This document shows, in pieces, positions 62,808-64,000 of a stretch of DNA of 64,000 bases. Made by a program: the position numbers and the translations under genes. Below the pieces are notes generated by a model. The model was not told the origin of the DNA and made no database searches. It saw only the letters and a program-made list of their open reading frames with translations. Numbering within the stretch: position 1 is the stretch's first letter; each line of letters starts with the position of its first letter. This DNA is from Pseudarthrobacter sulfonivorans (lineage in GTDB: Bacteria > Actinomycetota > Actinomycetes > Actinomycetales > Micrococcaceae). The stretch spans positions 2,852,001 through 2,916,000 of the forward strand of contig NZ_CP013747.1 of assembly GCF_001484605.1 (NCBI RefSeq), given 5' to 3'.

Positions 62808-64000
62808 TTACCGTGAGCTCACCGCCGGGACGCCGAGAATGCTGTCCAGCAGCCCGTTGCGGAACTTTCCCTCCGGATCGTGCGCCGATGCCAGCGAGCG
62901 GAAGTCCGTTAAGCGGGGGTACAGGGAGTCCCAGTCGTGACCGCCGGGCGTGAAAAGCTTGCCCCAGTGCGGCCTAGCCCCGAACGGCCGCAGCAGGTCC
63001 TCGAGCTGCGGAAGAACGGCTTCCACCTGCGGCTGCAGAGGCTTCCAGGTGAAGTGCAGCGCAACGCTCTGCTGCCGGTAGAAGGGGCTGAGCCAGAATT
63101 CGTCCGCGGCGCCGGTCCGGATTTCGGAGACAAACAGCAGGGGTGCAAGTTTGTCCGCCAGGTTCCGCACTGCCTGGATCGCAGCAGGTGCCTGCTCCAG
63201 CGGCAGGATGAATTCGCTCTGCAGTTCCTCACCGTTGCTGGGCGTGAACTCGTGGCGGAAATGCGGTAGCCGGTCCAGCCATAGCCCGGGCTCATCCATC
63301 TGGACGGTGCAGTTCTCGGCCGACATCCCCGGCAACGGGTGCCGCGGGCCGGTGGCTGCCGTGGCGCCGAACAGTTCACCGAGGGGAGGCTCCGAGTCCA
63401 ACGCCTTGAGCCAGACCTGGCTGATGCTATCGCCCACATAATCGGTGAAAAGACTCACGCTGTAGGCGCTGGACACAAGCCGCGTGAAATCCGCCAGTGC
63501 CCGTTCCCACGGCAGGTTTTCCAATACACGCTGGCGCATGCTGAAGCTCGGCCGGACGGCAAGCTGGAGGCCGGTGACGATGCCAAAAGCGCCCAGGCCC
63601 ACCACGCTGCCCAGGAATTCCTCGCCGTCCGCGCGGGACAGCGATACCTGCTCGCCGGAGGGCCGGACCAGATCAATGCCCTCCACCGCTCCGGCCAGGG
63701 AGAGGTTGTTTACACCGGATCCATGGGTGCCCGTCTGGACTGCCCCGGCCACGGAAATGTGGGGGAGCGACGCCAGATTGTGGATGGCCACGCCGGACTG
63801 CTGCAGCGTACGGCACAGGGCACCGTAGCTCACTCCGCCGCTGACGCGGACGCTCTGCCGGTCCGAGTCCAGTTCGATGTGCTGCGGCAGTGCATCCAGC
63901 AGCACGTGCACGCCGTCCGTGTCCCCGATGCGGTTGAAAGAGTGCCGCGATCCCAGGGCCTTGACCCGGCCGGAGCGCGCCACCACCTGGGCGAGCTCAG
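62808..64000 (-). CDS. FAD-binding alditol/xylitol oxidase-like protein (5' end outside window)
   Basis: The visible 397 residues, still open at the window edge, have the FAD-binding VAO-fold segment VKALGSRHSFNRIGDTDG and the LASLPHISVAGAVQTGTHGSG motif. The C-terminal part (FRHEFTPSNGEELQSEFILP, HWGKLFTPG) matches alditol oxidase. Such enzymes oxidise xylitol, sorbitol or similar polyols with O2, making H2O2. The true start is beyond 64000, probably 30 or fewer residues away. It is convergent with the agmatine module. Confidence 0.88.
   Translation of the reverse strand, partial: ELAQVVARSGRVKALGSRHSFNRIGDTDGVHVLLDALPQHIELDSDRQSVRVSGGVSYGALCRTLQQSGVAIHNLASLPHISVAGAVQTGTHGSGVNNLSLAGAVEGIDLVRPSGEQVSLSRADGEEFLGSVVGLGAFGIVTGLQLAVRPSFSMRQRVLENLPWERALADFTRLVSSAYSVSLFTDYVGDSISQVWLKALDSEPPLGELFGATAATGPRHPLPGMSAENCTVQMDEPGLWLDRLPHFRHEFTPSNGEELQSEFILPLEQAPAAIQAVRNLADKLAPLLFVSEIRTGAADEFWLSPFYRQQSVALHFTWKPLQPQVEAVLPQLEDLLRPFGARPHWGKLFTPGGHDWDSLYPRLTDFRSLASAHDPEGKFRNGLLDSILGVPAVSSR

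Overview
The window is high-GC actinobacterial DNA and looks like Arthrobacter or a close relative (Paenarthrobacter, Pseudarthrobacter). The amine oxidase closely resembles the Arthrobacter globiformis enzyme, formaldehyde oxidation is mycothiol-type, OpcA accompanies Zwf, and the regulators and permeases are typical of the group. This assignment rests on recalled family resemblance; no database search was run.

The left 20 kb is a methylotrophy island built around the ribulose monophosphate (RuMP) cycle. It holds 6-phospho-3-hexuloisomerase and hexulose-6-phosphate synthase (1250-2528), zwf-opcA, S-(hydroxymethyl)mycothiol dehydrogenase with an MBL hydrolase, and an FdhF/YdeP-type molybdopterin oxidoreductase. 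A divergent LuxR-type regulator is followed by tkt-tal-rpe-rpiB-fba and, on the other strand, gap-pfkA. Together these genes can fix formaldehyde, cleave the hexose phosphate, rebuild ribulose 5-phosphate and burn the excess. The hxlB and tkt control regions share a block of about 100 bp, which suggests one regulon.

From 20 to 31 kb come a cupin, a HAD phosphatase, a Gfo/Idh/MocA oxidoreductase, a cation/proton antiporter with a DUF5134 protein, an amine permease, a copper amine oxidase broken by a 1-nt frameshift, a second APC permease and an IclR regulator. From 31 to 47 kb there is a heterodimeric ABC exporter, a GH15 trehalase-like enzyme and a GntR regulator fused to a sensor domain. A cassette for methylated amines follows (permease, cupin, EutQ-like cupin, trimethylamine monooxygenase, TetR). 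Trimethylamine and methylamine oxidation would feed formaldehyde to the RuMP genes and ammonium to the cell. Possible nitrogen-control (GlnR-like) and CRP/GlxR-like sites lie in these control regions.

From 45.7 to 54.6 kb is a scrambled defense island. Fragments of metH, of the ABC exporter and of an SDR gene surround a probable Hachiman pair (hamA-hamB) and an OLD-family ATPase/TOPRIM nuclease. The right end (54.6-64 kb) carries an XRE regulator with two SDRs and repeated terminator hairpins, then an agmatine module (NCS1 permease, TetR, N-carbamoylputrescine amidase, agmatine deiminase), and the 3' part of an alditol-oxidase-like gene cut by the window edge. I recognised no rRNA, tRNA, CRISPR array or intact insertion sequence.
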